Shown here piece after piece: positions 7,835-17,445 of a stretch of 46,371 nucleotides of DNA; position 1 is the first letter of the stretch, and each line of letters opens with the position of its first letter. A program made the position numbers and the translations under genes. The notes below the pieces were generated by a model. It was not told the DNA's origin. It was given only the letters and a program-made list of their open reading frames with translations, and searched no databases. Source of the DNA: Tepidanaerobacter sp. EBM-38 (GTDB taxonomy: Bacteria; Bacillota; Thermosediminibacteria; Thermosediminibacterales; Tepidanaerobacteraceae); assembly GCA_001896545.1 (NCBI GenBank), contig MPOT01000017.1, positions 1 through 46,371 on the forward strand, in the 5' to 3' direction.

Positions 7835-7994
7835 TAAAATCCCGCCTAATCCACATAAAAGGCATACTAAAGCGGATAATTGATTTTCCATGCTGGTGCC
7901 AAGCCTCCAATTATGTAGTAACACTAGAGCAAAAGTATATAACATAAAACGACTTTAATTTAAAATTTAAACTGCAATTTAATTACACATCATG

Positions 7995-8032
7995 CATAAA
8001 CCCTGCAGAATTTTATCCCTGCAGGGTTTATG
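7995..8032. terminator. Strong hairpin between convergent genes
   Basis: A 14-bp perfect stem (CATAAACCCTGCAG at 7995-8008, pairing with 8019-8032) with a 10-base loop. It sits between the SLH gene and the 3' end of malic enzyme. Neither side has a strong T-run, so it may act as a weak terminator or 3'-end stabiliser. Confidence 0.6.
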
Positions 8033-8056
8033 TGTTGCCCTTCAAATTAGAATGTT

Positions 8057-9271
8057 TTATTGTTTCATCATTAATGCTTTAAGCTCTTCGGCATCAATTT
8101 TAATTTTTGCAACTTGTGACTTCATAGCTGCTTTTGCTACTTCGCAGGCTACATGAGCCGCTACTCTTTTGTCAAATGCACCTGGAATACAGTATTCCGA
8201 TGACAGTTCCTCAGGTGTTATAAGAGAAGCTATGGCATATGAAGCTGCAAGTTTCATTTCTTCATTTATATCAGAAGCCCTTACCTCTAGGGCTCCACGA
8301 AAAATACCCGGAAATGCGAGAACATTGTTTATTTGGTTGGGAAAATCCGAACGCCCCGTTCCCACTACTTTTGCCCCGGCTTGCTTAGCCTCATCCGGGT
8401 ATATTTCAGGCACCGGATTAGCCAGTGCAAATATTATGGCATCTTTTGCCATGGTTTTTATCATATCTTTAGTAACAGTACCCGGGCCAGATACTCCGAT
8501 AAATATATCGCTGTCCTTTAGGGCACAAGAAATATCTCCACTTAAACCCTGCTTGTTTGAAATATCAGCTAATTCCTGTTTGCTCTCATTTAAATCTGTT
8601 CTATCCCTTGACACTATACCCTTACTGTCGCAAACCACAACATCAAAAACTCCCGCTGAAAGCAGCAGTTTAGATATGGCCACGCCGGCGGCTCCTGCTC
8701 CACTTATGACAACTTTAACATCCTTTATGTCTTTTTTAACTATTTTAAGAGCATTGATAATGGCCGCTAAAACCACAACGGCTGTACCATGTTGATCGTC
8801 ATGGAACACCGGAATATCAAGTTCTTGTTTTAATCTCTTCTCAACTTCAAAGCATCTGGGAGCTGATATGTCTTCCAGGTTAATTCCTCCAAAAGTTGGG
8901 GCTATATGTTTTATAGTATCCACTATTTCGTTTACGTCTTGTGTATCAAGGCATATAGGAAAAGCATCCACCCCGCCAAAGTTTTTAAAGAGAACAGCCT
9001 TTCCTTCCATCACAGGCATACCGGCCTCAGCTCCGATATTACCTAAACCCAGCACAGCCGAGCCATCGGTAACTACCGCAACCATGCGTCCTTTAGCCGT
9101 ATATTCATATACAGAATCCGGATTTTCCTTTATTTTTTTGCACGGCTCGGCTACACCCGGTGTATAAGCAAGACTTAAATCTCTTGAATTTTTTAGCGGA
9201 ACTTTGCTGATTACTTCTATCTTACCTTGATGCTTCATATGAAGTTGCAGTGCCTCTTGTTTTAAATCCAT
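8057..9271 (-). CDS. Malic enzyme (oxaloacetate-decarboxylating malate dehydrogenase)
   Basis: A 404-residue bacterial short malic enzyme, which converts malate to pyruvate and CO2 with reduction of NAD(P). Seen: LSLAYTPGVAEPC with the catalytic tyrosine, GRMVAVVTDGSAVLGLGNIG, MEGKAVLFKNFGGVDAFPICLD with the catalytic lysine, the metal-site FHDDQHGTAVV, a Rossmann motif VISGAGAAGVAISKLL near residue 190, and the late FALANPVPEIYPDEA. Length is normal. ATG start with GAGG about eight bases upstream. It is the third gene of a probable operon behind fumarase alpha and beta (44-base gap), so together fumarate can pass through malate to pyruvate. Cofactor preference cannot be decided by eye. Confidence 0.95.
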   Translation of the reverse strand: MDLKQEALQLHMKHQGKIEVISKVPLKNSRDLSLAYTPGVAEPCKKIKENPDSVYEYTAKGRMVAVVTDGSAVLGLGNIGAEAGMPVMEGKAVLFKNFGGVDAFPICLDTQDVNEIVDTIKHIAPTFGGINLEDISAPRCFEVEKRLKQELDIPVFHDDQHGTAVVVLAAIINALKIVKKDIKDVKVVISGAGAAGVAISKLLLSAGVFDVVVCDSKGIVSRDRTDLNESKQELADISNKQGLSGDISCALKDSDIFIGVSGPGTVTKDMIKTMAKDAIIFALANPVPEIYPDEAKQAGAKVVGTGRSDFPNQINNVLAFPGIFRGALEVRASDINEEMKLAASYAIASLITPEELSSEYCIPGAFDKRVAAHVACEVAKAAMKSQVAKIKIDAEELKALMMKQ

Positions 9272-9315
9272 ATTGGTAAGCCTCCTCTGTTTTTTATTTA
9301 AGACAATTGAACTTG

Positions 9316-9873
9316 CTACTGAATTCTGTATTTCGGGGGTTCACTTTCATAAAGATTATTGCCATAGGAATCTATGACGACTATTGCAGGAAAATCTTCC
9401 ACATAAAATCTATGTATGGCCTCGGCGCCTAAGTCCTCGTAACAAACGACTTCGGCTTTTTTAATACTCTTAGAAATCAGAGCTGCGGCTCCGCCTACGG
9501 CTCCAAAATATACTGCGCCATGTTCTTTCATGGCATTAATTACTTCTTTGGACCTTAGGCCTTTTCCAATCATGCCTTTTAGTCCCAGCTCCAACAAAGG
9601 CGGTGTATAGGAATCCATTCGGTAGCTTGTGGTAGGACCTGCCGGTCCTACTACATATCCCGGTTTTGCCGGTGCCGGACCTACATAGTATATAATCTGG
9701 CCTTTTGGGTCAATAGGCAGCTTTTCCCCACGATTTATAAGTTCTATCAGTCGCTTGTGAGCTGCATCTCTTGCTGTATAAATCACTCCGGTTATTAAAA
9801 CATTATCTCCGGCCTTTAGTTTTCTAATCTCTTCATCAGTGACAGGCGTTTCTATCCTAATATTGTTTTCCAT
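9316..9873 (-). CDS. fumB: Class I fumarate hydratase, beta subunit
   Basis: A 185-residue subunit matching the C-terminal half of class I fumarases and TtdB of tartrate dehydratase. Marks: ITGVIYTARDAAHKRL near residue 30, YYVGPAPAKPGYVVGPAGPTTSYRMD at 62-87, IGKGLR and the GAVYFGAVGGAAALISKSIK segment, ending in FVVDSYGNNLY-like residues (here IVVIDSYGNNLYE). It completes the [4Fe-4S] enzyme with the alpha subunit encoded 17 bases upstream. The start is ATG 9873, seven bases after AAGGAGG; the frame continues upstream into the alpha gene but lacks a ribosome site. Operon with alpha and malic enzyme points to fumarate-malate-pyruvate flux. Tartrate dehydratase is the alternative activity for this family. 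Confidence 0.92.
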   Translation of the reverse strand: MENNIRIETPVTDEEIRKLKAGDNVLITGVIYTARDAAHKRLIELINRGEKLPIDPKGQIIYYVGPAPAKPGYVVGPAGPTTSYRMDSYTPPLLELGLKGMIGKGLRSKEVINAMKEHGAVYFGAVGGAAALISKSIKKAEVVCYEDLGAEAIHRFYVEDFPAIVVIDSYGNNLYESEPPKYRIQ

Positions 9874-9890
9874 TTCCTTCCCTCCTTGCT

Positions 9891-10736
9891 TTATATAACC
9901 CTTTGTGCATGTCTTGCTGCATGACAGCAAATATTTACCGCTACAGGAAGACCGGCAATATGTGTGGGAAAGTATTCAATGTTTACCGAAAGTGCCGTAG
10001 TCCTGCCTCCCAACCCTGCCGGGCCTATGCCGGATTTGTTTATTTCATTTAGAATTTCATCTTCAAGCCTTGCGTATCTCACATCACTGTTATGCTCCCC
10101 AACGGACCTTGTTGTAGCTTTTTTTGCTAAAATTGCCGCCATTTCCATCGTCCCCCCGATGCCTACACCTAAAATAATCGGAGGGCACGGATTAGGCCCT
10201 GCCTCAACGGCAGTCTTTACAATAAAGTCCTTAACACCTTGTATGCCATCAGCAGGTTTTAACATCTTTATTCTGCTCATATTCTCACTGCCAAATCCTT
10301 TAGCAGTTACGTTAATCGTTATTTTATCACCCGGCACTATAGTTATATGTGTTATGGCTGGTATATTGTATTTTGTATTCACTCTGTCAAACAAAGGATC
10401 GTTTACAACTGATTTGCGCAGATACCCTTTGGTATAGGCCTGTTTAACCCCCTGATTTATGGCATCATTAAAATCCCCACCTACCACTGCCACTTCTTGG
10501 CCTAGTTCTATAAAAACAACTGCCATACCCGTATCCTGACATAGTGCTATTTTTTCTTCCGCAGCTATTTCGTCATTTTTAATTATCTGGTTAAGTACTG
10601 ATTTTCCTATGGGTGATTCTTCTGTTTCATACTGCTGCCGCAACTTATCCAAAATGTCTTTTCCGATTACATAATTTGCCTCTAAAAATAATTCTTTAAC
10701 AGTCTGTTGAATTACCTTTGCATTTACCTCTCTCAT
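9891..10736 (-). CDS. fumA: Class I fumarate hydratase, alpha subunit
   Basis: A 281-residue subunit corresponding to the N-terminal [4Fe-4S] part of class I fumarases. Candidate cluster ligands are C66 (ALCQDTGMAVVF), C184 (GPNPCPPIILGVG) and C270 or C271 (VNICCHAARH). Other family marks are GIGGTMEMAAILAKKA near 193 and GIGPAGLGGRTTAL near 236. The enzyme hydrates fumarate to malate and is oxygen-sensitive, consistent with an anaerobe. ATG start at 10736 with AGAGGTG upstream. First gene of a three-gene minus-strand operon. Confidence 0.93.
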   Translation of the reverse strand: MREVNAKVIQQTVKELFLEANYVIGKDILDKLRQQYETEESPIGKSVLNQIIKNDEIAAEEKIALCQDTGMAVVFIELGQEVAVVGGDFNDAINQGVKQAYTKGYLRKSVVNDPLFDRVNTKYNIPAITHITIVPGDKITINVTAKGFGSENMSRIKMLKPADGIQGVKDFIVKTAVEAGPNPCPPIILGVGIGGTMEMAAILAKKATTRSVGEHNSDVRYARLEDEILNEINKSGIGPAGLGGRTTALSVNIEYFPTHIAGLPVAVNICCHAARHAQRVI

Positions 10737-11143
10737 TTAATAATTTTCACCTCTTTAATTTGTTTGTGTTAAGCTGCTTGCGTGATTCTATTTTATGGTT
10801 ATTTACTTCGATTAATTTAACCAAAATCCTTCTTTATTTTTTATTTTCTTTTATTTATATATATTTGATTCTACCGCAGAAACTTATTTTTTATAAATTT
10901 ATGGTCAACATATGGTATGCCTTATTATAGTAAAAACAGGGTGTTCATATTTTAGGTCAAAATTGACTTTTTACAGTAAAATCGTGTTTCTCTATTTGCG
11001 TAACTTTTATTGTCAATTATATTAAGGTTGTGTTAACATATACTTATGGTTTTGGTGAACATTGTTTGAATTTATAATTAGGTGGTGTCATATTCACCAT
11101 CCAGCTTTCTGCATTATAATCAATAGTATATTTGGTGATATAA
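10737..11143. other. 407-base intergenic region between divergent fum operon and ABC-F gene
   Basis: AT-rich region carrying the promoters of both divergent units. A minus-strand TATAAT (10929-10924) and a plus-strand TATAAT (11073-11078, and another at 11115-11120) are visible, but none has a good -35 at 17 bases. A small inverted repeat GTCAA-AA-TTGAC at 10956-10967 could be an operator half-site pair; I cannot assign it. No structured RNA was recognised. Confidence 0.4.
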
Positions 11144-13036
11144 ATGGCTATCGTAAATGTCTCAAATTTAAATAAAAGTTTTGGTATAGATACCATTCTG
11201 GAAGATATTAATTTTTTAATTGAAGAAAAGGATAAAATAGGGTTGGTAGGTCTCAACGGCACCGGCAAATCTACTTTACTCAAAATACTTGCAGGGCAAA
11301 TGACCTATGACAGTGGTAACATTTATATAGACCGCAGTATCAAGATTGGGTATCTGGCTCAAGGTGTTAATTTTCAAGTCCATCAAACTGTTGGCGAGGT
11401 CCTTTCGTCTATATTTCAAGAACAGCAAAATCAGGAGAAGGAACTGCATAAACTCGAAGCTTTGATGTCCTCCCCGAAGGTTTATGAGAATGAGGCACGT
11501 TTAGATGGTTTGATGCATCAATACTCCATACTCTTTGAAGATTTTAAAGCAAATGGCGGATTTGAAATACAGAGTCGTATACGGGGAATTCTAAATGGTT
11601 TAGGTTTTAACGATGCCGATGCACAGATTTCAAACCTGAGCGGCGGTCAAAAAACACGTCTTGCTTTAGGTCAGATTCTTTTAGAATCTCCTGACCTTTT
11701 ACTTTTAGACGAACCTACTAATTATCTGGATTTAGAGTCAATTCAATGGCTGGAAACATTTTTAAAAGATTACCCGAAGGCTCTGCTGGTGGTGTCGCAC
11801 GACCGGTATTTTCTTGATAATATAGTCGGTAAGATTTTTGAATTAGAAAATAACCATATCTCTGTTTATACCGGCAACTACTCTGATTATGTGAATAAAA
11901 AACATGCATTGACAAAAGTTCTACAAAAACATGAGGAAATTAGGCAAAAGGAAATCGAAAAGCTTGAAAGCAATATTCAAACCTTTATCTCGCACAGGAA
12001 TTATGTTCAAGCAGAAAGTCGGAGAAAAAGGCTGGAGGAGCTGCTGCCGAAATCTATTGTAAAAAACAGCAGTTCTCCAGTTAGGCTGAAATTTGATATT
12101 CAAGAAACCAGCGGAAAAGAAGTGCTCCAGATTGAAAATCTGGGCTTCTCCTATGAAGATAAAAGTATAGTGAATGATCTAAATTTAAAAGTGTTTCGAG
12201 GTGAGCGCATAGGCATAATCGGCCCTAATGGCATAGGAAAATCCACTCTTTTGAAGATACTGGCAGGTGAGCTTGAACCGCAGGAGGGTTTCATACATTT
12301 TGGTCATAATGTTGAACCGGTATATTTTGACCAAGAGCAGCAGGACTTTTCTCCTGATGCCACAATATTGGATGAAGTATGGAATTCTGCGCCAGGTCTT
12401 AGTTTAACAGAAATTAGAACCTTTCTTGCCAGTTTATTGTTTTTTGATGATGATGTAGAAAAGAATATAGGGGTACTTAGCGGTGGAGAAAAAAGCCGGG
12501 TTGCTTTAGGCAAGGCAATTCTTCAAGGGGCAAATCTTCTTTTATTGGATGAACCTACAAATCATCTTGATATATTGTCAAAAGAAAAGCTAGAAGATGC
12601 TCTGAAGGCTTTTAAGGGAACTATTATCGCCGTTTCTCATGACCGCTATTTTCTAATGAAAATCGCAACTCGTATTTGGGAATTTGACAATGGCAATATT
12701 ATAGATTTTAATGGTAATTTCAACTACTATTTAGAGAAAAAAAACGAGAGTAAAAAGCAGGTCATTCCTGAAAATAAAGAGAATAAGACATTGCTTCGTA
12801 AGGTCAAGCTTCGGGAGCGACAAGAGCGTGAAAAAAGAAAGCAAGAGCAAAGACAACTTAAGCAGTTAGAAGAAAGTATCTTGGAAAAGGAAAAGGAACT
12901 GGAAGAGCTTGAACATATGCTGTGCCAGCCGGAAGTATACAGCAATCCGGAAAATTCCCAAAAGGTCAATACAGCATACAACCAAGTAATTAGCGATTTG
13001 GAACATTTATATGAGCAGTTGGATTATGAGGGTTAG
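11144..13036 (+). CDS. ABC-F family ATPase (YdiF-like)
   Basis: A 630-residue soluble protein with two ABC ATPase domains and no membrane segment, the ABC-F layout of ribosome-associated translation factors. Domain 1 has Walker [10 protein letters not shown] (36-44), signature [13 protein letters not shown] and Walker [13 protein letters not shown]; domain 2 has GPNGIGKST near 360, [14 protein letters not shown] and [12 protein letters not shown]. Between them is the ABC-F linker (about 245-310, with [17 protein letters not shown]), and the C-terminal 80 residues form a charged coiled coil. YdiF of B. subtilis lies next to gcp/tsaD, as here, 14 bases before tsaD. Members resolve stalled ribosomes or protect against antibiotics; a housekeeping role is likelier with this neighbour. 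Start ATG after a weak GGTGAT. Confidence 0.93.
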   Translation: MAIVNVSNLNKSFGIDTILEDINFLIEEKDKIGLVGLNGTGKSTLLKILAGQMTYDSGNIYIDRSIKIGYLAQGVNFQVHQTVGEVLSSIFQEQQNQEKELHKLEALMSSPKVYENEARLDGLMHQYSILFEDFKANGGFEIQSRIRGILNGLGFNDADAQISNLSGGQKTRLALGQILLESPDLLLLDEPTNYLDLESIQWLETFLKDYPKALLVVSHDRYFLDNIVGKIFELENNHISVYTGNYSDYVNKKHALTKVLQKHEEIRQKEIEKLESNIQTFISHRNYVQAESRRKRLEELLPKSIVKNSSSPVRLKFDIQETSGKEVLQIENLGFSYEDKSIVNDLNLKVFRGERIGIIGPNGIGKSTLLKILAGELEPQEGFIHFGHNVEPVYFDQEQQDFSPDATILDEVWNSAPGLSLTEIRTFLASLLFFDDDVEKNIGVLSGGEKSRVALGKAILQGANLLLLDEPTNHLDILSKEKLEDALKAFKGTIIAVSHDRYFLMKIATRIWEFDNGNIIDFNGNFNYYLEKKNESKKQVIPENKENKTLLRKVKLRERQEREKRKQEQRQLKQLEESILEKEKELEELEHMLCQPEVYSNPENSQKVNTAYNQVISDLEHLYEQLDYEG

Positions 13037-13050
13037 AAGGAGCGATATTT

Positions 13051-14061
13051 TTGAAAGAAAATTTTATTACATTAGGCATTGAAACATCTTGTGATGAAAC
13101 TTCGGTGTCAATGGTAAAAGACGGTAGGAAAATATTATCTAATACTATTTTTTCTCAGATTAAACAGCATCAGAAATTTGGCGGTGTAGTTCCTGAAATT
13201 GCCTCAAGGCAGCATCTGGAAGCCATAACCCATGTAGCTCAAAAGTCCGTAGAAGATGCCGGCATCGGCTTTGATGATGTGGATTTAGTAGCGGTAACCC
13301 ACGGTCCCGGTTTGGTCGGCGCACTGCTGGTAGGGGTATCCTATGCGAAGGGTCTGGCTTATGCTCTTGAAAAGCCGTTGGTAGGCGTAAATCACATTGA
13401 AGGGCATATTTTTGCAAATTTCTTGGAAAACGATTTCGCTCCGCCTTTTTTGTGCCTTGTAGTGTCAGGAGGTCATTCCCATCTAATTTATGTAAATGAT
13501 TATGGTGATTATGAACTTATGGGAAGGACCGTTGATGATGCAGCCGGCGAAGCCTTCGATAAGATAGCCCGTGCTTTAGGTTTAGGGTATCCCGGAGGTC
13601 CGCTTATTGATAAAACTGCAAGATTGGGTAATGAATCGGCTATATCTTTTCCTGTGGCCCATTTTAAGGAAGACAACTTATCTTTTAGTTTCAGCGGACT
13701 AAAATCTGCGGTTTTGAATTATTTAAATCACCAAAAGCAAAAAGACTTGCCTATAATAGTAGAGGATGTGGCAGCCAGCTTTCAAAAGGCTGTGGTTGAT
13801 GCCTTAGTAGAAAACACCTTAAAGGCCGCAAGGGCAAAAAACGTTAAAACAATTGCCCTGGCCGGCGGTGTTGCTGCTAACAGTCGCTTAAGGGATGAAT
13901 TGACCAATAGAGCCGGCGGGGAATTTAGGATTCAATTTCCGCCTATGATACTGTGCACAGATAATGCTGCTATGATAGCTTGTGCAGGTTATTATCGTTT
14001 TCTCCGGGGAATTAAGCATGATTTCACTCTAAATGCTCATGCAAGCTTAAATTTATTTTAA
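13051..14061 (+). CDS. tsaD: tRNA N6-adenosine threonylcarbamoyltransferase TsaD
   Basis: A 336-residue TsaD/Kae1/Gcp protein, which transfers threonylcarbamoyl to A37 of tRNAs reading ANN codons, together with TsaB and TsaE. Marks: [13 protein letters not shown] at 8-20, the metal motif HIEGH at 115-119, [10 protein letters not shown], the nucleotide-binding [22 protein letters not shown] near 165, [15 protein letters not shown] and the late metal ligand in CTDNAAMIA. Start is TTG at 13051 with AAGGAG eight bases upstream. It lies 14 bases after the ABC-F gene. tsaE and tsaB lie nearby on the opposite strand, so the complete t6A transfer complex is encoded here in two facing units. Confidence 0.97.
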   Translation: MKENFITLGIETSCDETSVSMVKDGRKILSNTIFSQIKQHQKFGGVVPEIASRQHLEAITHVAQKSVEDAGIGFDDVDLVAVTHGPGLVGALLVGVSYAKGLAYALEKPLVGVNHIEGHIFANFLENDFAPPFLCLVVSGGHSHLIYVNDYGDYELMGRTVDDAAGEAFDKIARALGLGYPGGPLIDKTARLGNESAISFPVAHFKEDNLSFSFSGLKSAVLNYLNHQKQKDLPIIVEDVAASFQKAVVDALVENTLKAARAKNVKTIALAGGVAANSRLRDELTNRAGGEFRIQFPPMILCTDNAAMIACAGYYRFLRGIKHDFTLNAHASLNLF

Positions 14062-14083
14062 ATAATAACTAGCGGAGGGTTCT

Positions 14084-14557
14084 ATGCGTAGAGTAGAAAG
14101 ACACCGAACAGAACCAATTAATTCTCTGTGGTTTTGGTATAAAACAGTTAATCCGTTAAGAGCGGTGTTTAATTTTATAGTGATTTATACGGCAAGGTTT
14201 GTGCCTTTCCTTCCGTTGAAAAATTCCATGTATAGGCTCACCGGAATGAAGGTGGGGAAAAACGTGTCAATAGGATTAATGGCCATGTTTGACATATTCT
14301 TTCCTGAGCTCATAGAAATCGGAGATAATACCATAATCGGGTATAACTCAACCATATTGGCACATGAGTATATGGTAAAAGAATGGGGAAAAGGAAAAGT
14401 TGTTATAGGAAAGGATGTGACGATCGGTGCTAATGTCACCGTATTGCCGGGAGTTATTATCGGCAATGGTTCGACTGTTTCAGCCTGTTCATTGGTTAAC
14501 AGGGATGTGCCTGATTATGCATTTGTAGGAGGAATACCAATAAAACCTTTAAAGTGA
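14084..14557 (+). CDS. Hexapeptide-repeat (left-handed beta-helix) acyltransferase
   Basis: A 157-residue protein. Residues 20-50 form a hydrophobic helix (AVFNFIVIYTARFVPFLPL) that could lie at the membrane. From residue 55 on there are hexapeptide repeats (VGKNVSIG, IEIGDNTIIGYNSTI, VVIGKDVTIGANVTVLPGVIIGNGSTV) ending in VNRDVPDYAFVGGIPIK, the usual end of maltose/galactoside O-acetyltransferase-like enzymes. LAHEY near residue 94 supplies a candidate catalytic histidine. The substrate, probably a sugar or wall component, is unknown. GGAGGG precedes the ATG. It follows tsaD by 22 bases and its end overlaps the 3' end of rimI by nine bases. Confidence 0.8.
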   Translation: MRRVERHRTEPINSLWFWYKTVNPLRAVFNFIVIYTARFVPFLPLKNSMYRLTGMKVGKNVSIGLMAMFDIFFPELIEIGDNTIIGYNSTILAHEYMVKEWGKGKVVIGKDVTIGANVTVLPGVIIGNGSTVSACSLVNRDVPDYAFVGGIPIKPLK

Positions 14558-15013
14558 ATCTTTCCACATTATAATCGCATCTTCGCCATCGTCTATATAA
14601 TATCCCCGTCGGATTCCCACCGGTTCAAAGCCAAGTTTGGAATATAAGTTTTGAGCTATATAATTGGTTTTACGGACTTCAAGGGTCATTTTTGTGGCTC
14701 CGTGGTTTTTCGCCACTGCCATAAGCGAACGCATCAGCAGCTCTCCAATGCCCTTTCCACGATATTCGGGCAGAACCCCTACATTGGTAACATGAGCCTC
14801 GTCTAGTATTATCCACATACCGGCATAGCCTATAACTTTACCAATATGCCTTACTACAATGTAATGGGAAAATTGATTATCGGTAAGTTCACATGCGAAG
14901 GAATATCGGGACCAAGGCGTTGTGAAACATTGACGTTCAACTTCCATTACATCATCCAGATCCTTCATTTTCATAACCTCTACGGTTAAATCATCATCGG
15001 CTCTTTGCTCCAT
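14549..15013 (-). CDS. rimI: Ribosomal protein S18-alanine N-acetyltransferase RimI
   Basis: A 154-residue GNAT acetyltransferase. Marks: DVMEVERQCFTTPWS near residue 22, the beta4 strand YIVVRHIGKVIGYAG, then the acetyl-CoA loop VLPEYRGKGIGELLM (Q/R-x-x-G-x-G/A form) near 88-102, and LEVRKTNYIAQNLYSKLGFEPVGIRRGYY, which is highly characteristic of RimI. Start ATG at 15013 after GGAGGAG; an upstream in-frame ATG at 15040 has no ribosome site. It overlaps the end of tsaB by 20 bases, the common tsaE-tsaB-rimI order. In this setting it acetylates the N-terminus of S18, possibly other proteins. Confidence 0.93.
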   Translation of the reverse strand: MEQRADDDLTVEVMKMKDLDDVMEVERQCFTTPWSRYSFACELTDNQFSHYIVVRHIGKVIGYAGMWIILDEAHVTNVGVLPEYRGKGIGELLMRSLMAVAKNHGATKMTLEVRKTNYIAQNLYSKLGFEPVGIRRGYYIDDGEDAIIMWKDSL

Positions 15014-15719
15014 GATGCTCCTCCCATTTCTCCTCGGCATTGGATTTTCGTATATAGAAAGGTTTTATTGAAAAGCAATCTTGTATATTCCCATGGATAT
15101 ATTCCTGCAAAGCTGCTGCTGCTATTGATGAAGCACGAGGCATAGAAAATACGGGGTGGGCGGAAATGATATTTTCTTCTGCCTGGTTTCCTCTGTTTTT
15201 CAATGAATCCTCTAATATCGGTAAACCATCGCCCAAAACCACTATATTTTCATTAATGCCTAAAAGTTCTTCAAGCAGCGTATCAGCTTTAATCAATTTA
15301 TAGTCCCAAAGCCTTTTAAGCTTGCAGTCTTCCCAACGGTAAAGAGATGTATAAACTTCCTGCCGCTGAGCATTAATCACTGGGCACAGTAAATCTTTTG
15401 TGCCCATAAGATTATATGCCAAACCATCAAGGGTATTAACTCCTATCAAAGGCTTGTTCAAGGCATGTGCCATGCCTTGAACACAGGCCATGCCTATGCG
15501 GATTCCTGTAAATGACCCCGGCCCTTTAGCCACCGCTATTGCATCTATGTCATTTATGGTTAACCCTGAATCTTTCAGCACTTGGTCAACGATTGCCATC
15601 ATTTTTTCCGAATGGGTCTTCTTATTATTTACAATATACTCTGAGAAAAGCTTTTTTTCGCTTAATACGGCTGCAGTCGCTACAATTGAAGATGAATCGA
15701 TTCCTAAAATCCGTGTCAT
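14994..15719 (-). CDS. tsaB: TsaB, tRNA t6A biosynthesis protein
   Basis: A 241-residue member of the TsaB/YeaZ group, an inactive TsaD paralogue that dimerises with TsaD. Marks: RILGIDSSSIVATAAVL at the N-terminus, KKTHSEKMMAIVDQVL, the strongly conserved AVAKGPGSFTGIRIGMACVQGMAHALNKPLIGVNTLDGLA at about 62-101. Start ATG overlaps the tsaE stop (ATGA), showing translational coupling. Its 3' end overlaps rimI. Confidence 0.95.
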   Translation of the reverse strand: MTRILGIDSSSIVATAAVLSEKKLFSEYIVNNKKTHSEKMMAIVDQVLKDSGLTINDIDAIAVAKGPGSFTGIRIGMACVQGMAHALNKPLIGVNTLDGLAYNLMGTKDLLCPVINAQRQEVYTSLYRWEDCKLKRLWDYKLIKADTLLEELLGINENIVVLGDGLPILEDSLKNRGNQAEENIISAHPVFSMPRASSIAAAALQEYIHGNIQDCFSIKPFYIRKSNAEEKWEEHHGAKSR

Positions 15720-16171
15720 ATGCTCAGCTCCTGAATAATCCTGTCATAACGAGGACTTTTTGTTGTAAATCTTATTTGCCTGCGGTTTTCTCCCACAACT
15801 TTGAAATCTATCCATAATACATCATCAGGCAGCATTTCCTTTACTTTGTCGGCCCATTCCATAACAATAATAAAATCTTCTAGATAATCATCAAACCCAA
15901 TATTTTCAAGCTCTTCGAGAGTTTTAAGTCTATATGCATCCATGTGTGCAAGGGCAACAGGACCATGGTATTCATTTATTATAGTAAAAGTGGGACTTGT
16001 AACGGGGTGGTCTATGCCTAATCCCTTTGATATACCTCGAGTAAAAGCCGTTTTGCCCGCACCTAAATCTCCGGTTAGAGCCAAAAAGTCCCCTTTGGAA
16101 AGAAGTTTTCCCAGCGATACTCCTAGCTTTTCTGTTTGCTCAACATTTTTTGTTTCAAAGACTTTTTCCAT
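15716..16171 (-). CDS. tsaE: TsaE, tRNA t6A biosynthesis ATPase
   Basis: A 151-residue P-loop ATPase. Walker A is GDLGAGKTAF (about residue 34), followed by VTSPTFTIINEY, and AHMDAYRL with the switch-like aspartate, then IIVMEWADKV. It supports turnover of the TsaB-TsaD complex. I choose the ATG at 16171, because AGGA lies eight bases upstream; an ATG at 16180 directly abuts that sequence. First gene of the tsaE-tsaB-rimI unit. Confidence 0.94.
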   Translation of the reverse strand: MEKVFETKNVEQTEKLGVSLGKLLSKGDFLALTGDLGAGKTAFTRGISKGLGIDHPVTSPTFTIINEYHGPVALAHMDAYRLKTLEELENIGFDDYLEDFIIVMEWADKVKEMLPDDVLWIDFKVVGENRRQIRFTTKSPRYDRIIQELSI

Positions 16172-16215
16172 TGTGCTCATCCTAATTTTATCCGCTAAAA
16201 ATTATTTGTAAAATT

Positions 16216-16221
16216 ATTATA
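16216..16221 (-). promoter_or_regulatory. Probable extended -10 promoter of tsaE
   Basis: On the minus strand TGATATAAT (TGnTATAAT form; TATAAT at 16221-16216) lies about 45 bases before tsaE. The -35 position has no good hexamer. Confidence 0.5.
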
Positions 16222-16264
16222 TCACAAAATATAATACAATAAATTGAAAGAAAACTTGACTAAA

Positions 16265-17428
16265 TCAGCAGCCCTCTTCATAGACTATTTCACCGTTAAC
16301 TATGACGCAATGGGGTTTAGATTTTATGTCAAGCGGATATCCGTTCCATATTACTACATCGGCATCCTTATCTTTCTCAAGACTGCCAAGGCGTTGTGCA
16401 ATGCCTAAAATTTCAGCTGCATTGATAGTAATAGCTGCCAAAGCATCTTCTTCCTTCATGCCCTCACGCACTGCCAAGGCGGCACAAACAGGTAAGTATT
16501 GTATTGGTATAACCGGATGATCGGTCATTATGGCTACTTTTACACCTTTATCTGCTAGGATTCCCGGTGTGGTAAAACTCAGGTTTCTAAGTTCTACCTT
16601 TGAACGAGATGAAAACGAAGGACCTACCACTGCAGGAATACCTAATTCTGCTAATTCATCAGCTATCAAATGACCTTCTGTACAATGTTCAATAACCATA
16701 TCCACATCAAATTCTTTGGCAATTCTCACAGCAGTCATTATATCATCTGCTCTATGAGCATGTGCTCTTAATGGAAGCTTTTTATCAAGAACATCACATA
16801 AAATCTCCATTTTAAGGTCTCTTTCAACTACTTTATCCGGATCGTTTAAGCTCTTTTGGTATTTTGTTTTATAGTTTTGAGCATTTACCAAAGCTTCCCT
16901 GAGCAAAGCTGCCGTTGCCATCCGGGTGGCAGGCATTTTTTTCTGCTCACCATATACCCTTTTGGGATTTTCCCCAAATGCGATTTTTAAGCCTGCAGGC
17001 TCTTTTACAACCATTTTGTCTATAATTTTCCCATATGTCTTTATAATAATAGACTGTCCACCGATAACATTAGCACTTCCGGGGCCTGTGAAGGCACATG
17101 TGATGCCTCCCATTATTGCATCCTTAAAGGCCTGGTCACCGGGATTTATTGCATCAATAGCTCTAAGTTGAGGTGTCACAGGATTGGTGCATTCATTACC
17201 TTCTTCCCCTATATCGCCTACTCCTTCTTCAAAAATGCCTATATGGCTGTGAGCATCTATAAAACCAGGAAAAACGTATTTCCCGGACGCATCAATTACA
17301 TCGGCATTTTTAGGAATCTCTACTACTTGGCCAACTTCCTTTATCTTGCCGTCTTCAATTAGTAAGCTTCCTTTATCAATAACCTTACCGGTCATAGTAT
17401 ATATTTTACCATTTACAATAGCTAACAT
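16265..17428 (-). CDS. Amidohydrolase, imidazolonepropionase-like
   Basis: A 387-residue metal-dependent hydrolase of the amidohydrolase superfamily (COG1228 type). Marks: the first metal motif FIDAHSHIG (H60, H62), ITCAFTGPGSANVIGGQSIIIKTYG near 120-140, LRAHAHRADDI and VIEHCTEGHL supplying further metal histidines, and MTDHPVIP with the catalytic aspartate, ending LGSLEKDKDADVVIWNG. Family members hydrolyse cyclic amides or peptidyl derivatives; the substrate is unknown. Start ATG 17428 with AGGAGG six bases upstream. It is the last gene of a minus-strand operon after DppA (17-base gap), suggesting a peptide or wall-derived substrate. Confidence 0.88.
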   Translation of the reverse strand: MLAIVNGKIYTMTGKVIDKGSLLIEDGKIKEVGQVVEIPKNADVIDASGKYVFPGFIDAHSHIGIFEEGVGDIGEEGNECTNPVTPQLRAIDAINPGDQAFKDAIMGGITCAFTGPGSANVIGGQSIIIKTYGKIIDKMVVKEPAGLKIAFGENPKRVYGEQKKMPATRMATAALLREALVNAQNYKTKYQKSLNDPDKVVERDLKMEILCDVLDKKLPLRAHAHRADDIMTAVRIAKEFDVDMVIEHCTEGHLIADELAELGIPAVVGPSFSSRSKVELRNLSFTTPGILADKGVKVAIMTDHPVIPIQYLPVCAALAVREGMKEEDALAAITINAAEILGIAQRLGSLEKDKDADVVIWNGYPLDIKSKPHCVIVNGEIVYEEGC

Positions 17429-17445
17429 GTTTTTCCTCCTGCTTA

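Noticed and set aside
7733..7945. Small hydrophobic open frame on minus after the SLH gene
   Set aside because: Overlaps the SLH coding end, has no ribosome site and no similarity I recognise; coding potential too weak to call.
8169..8795. Open frame of about 208 codons on plus, opposite malic enzyme
   Set aside because: Entirely antisense to a conserved enzyme, no start signal, no recognisable domain.
9964..10437. Open frame on plus, opposite fumarase alpha
   Set aside because: Antisense shadow of conserved fumarase codons.
10950..11045. Rex or Fnr operator in the fum/ABC-F intergenic region
   Set aside because: TTGTCAATTATATTAAGG and TTGTGTTAACA resemble Rex half-sites but lack the full inverted TTGTGAnnnnnnTCACAA symmetry.
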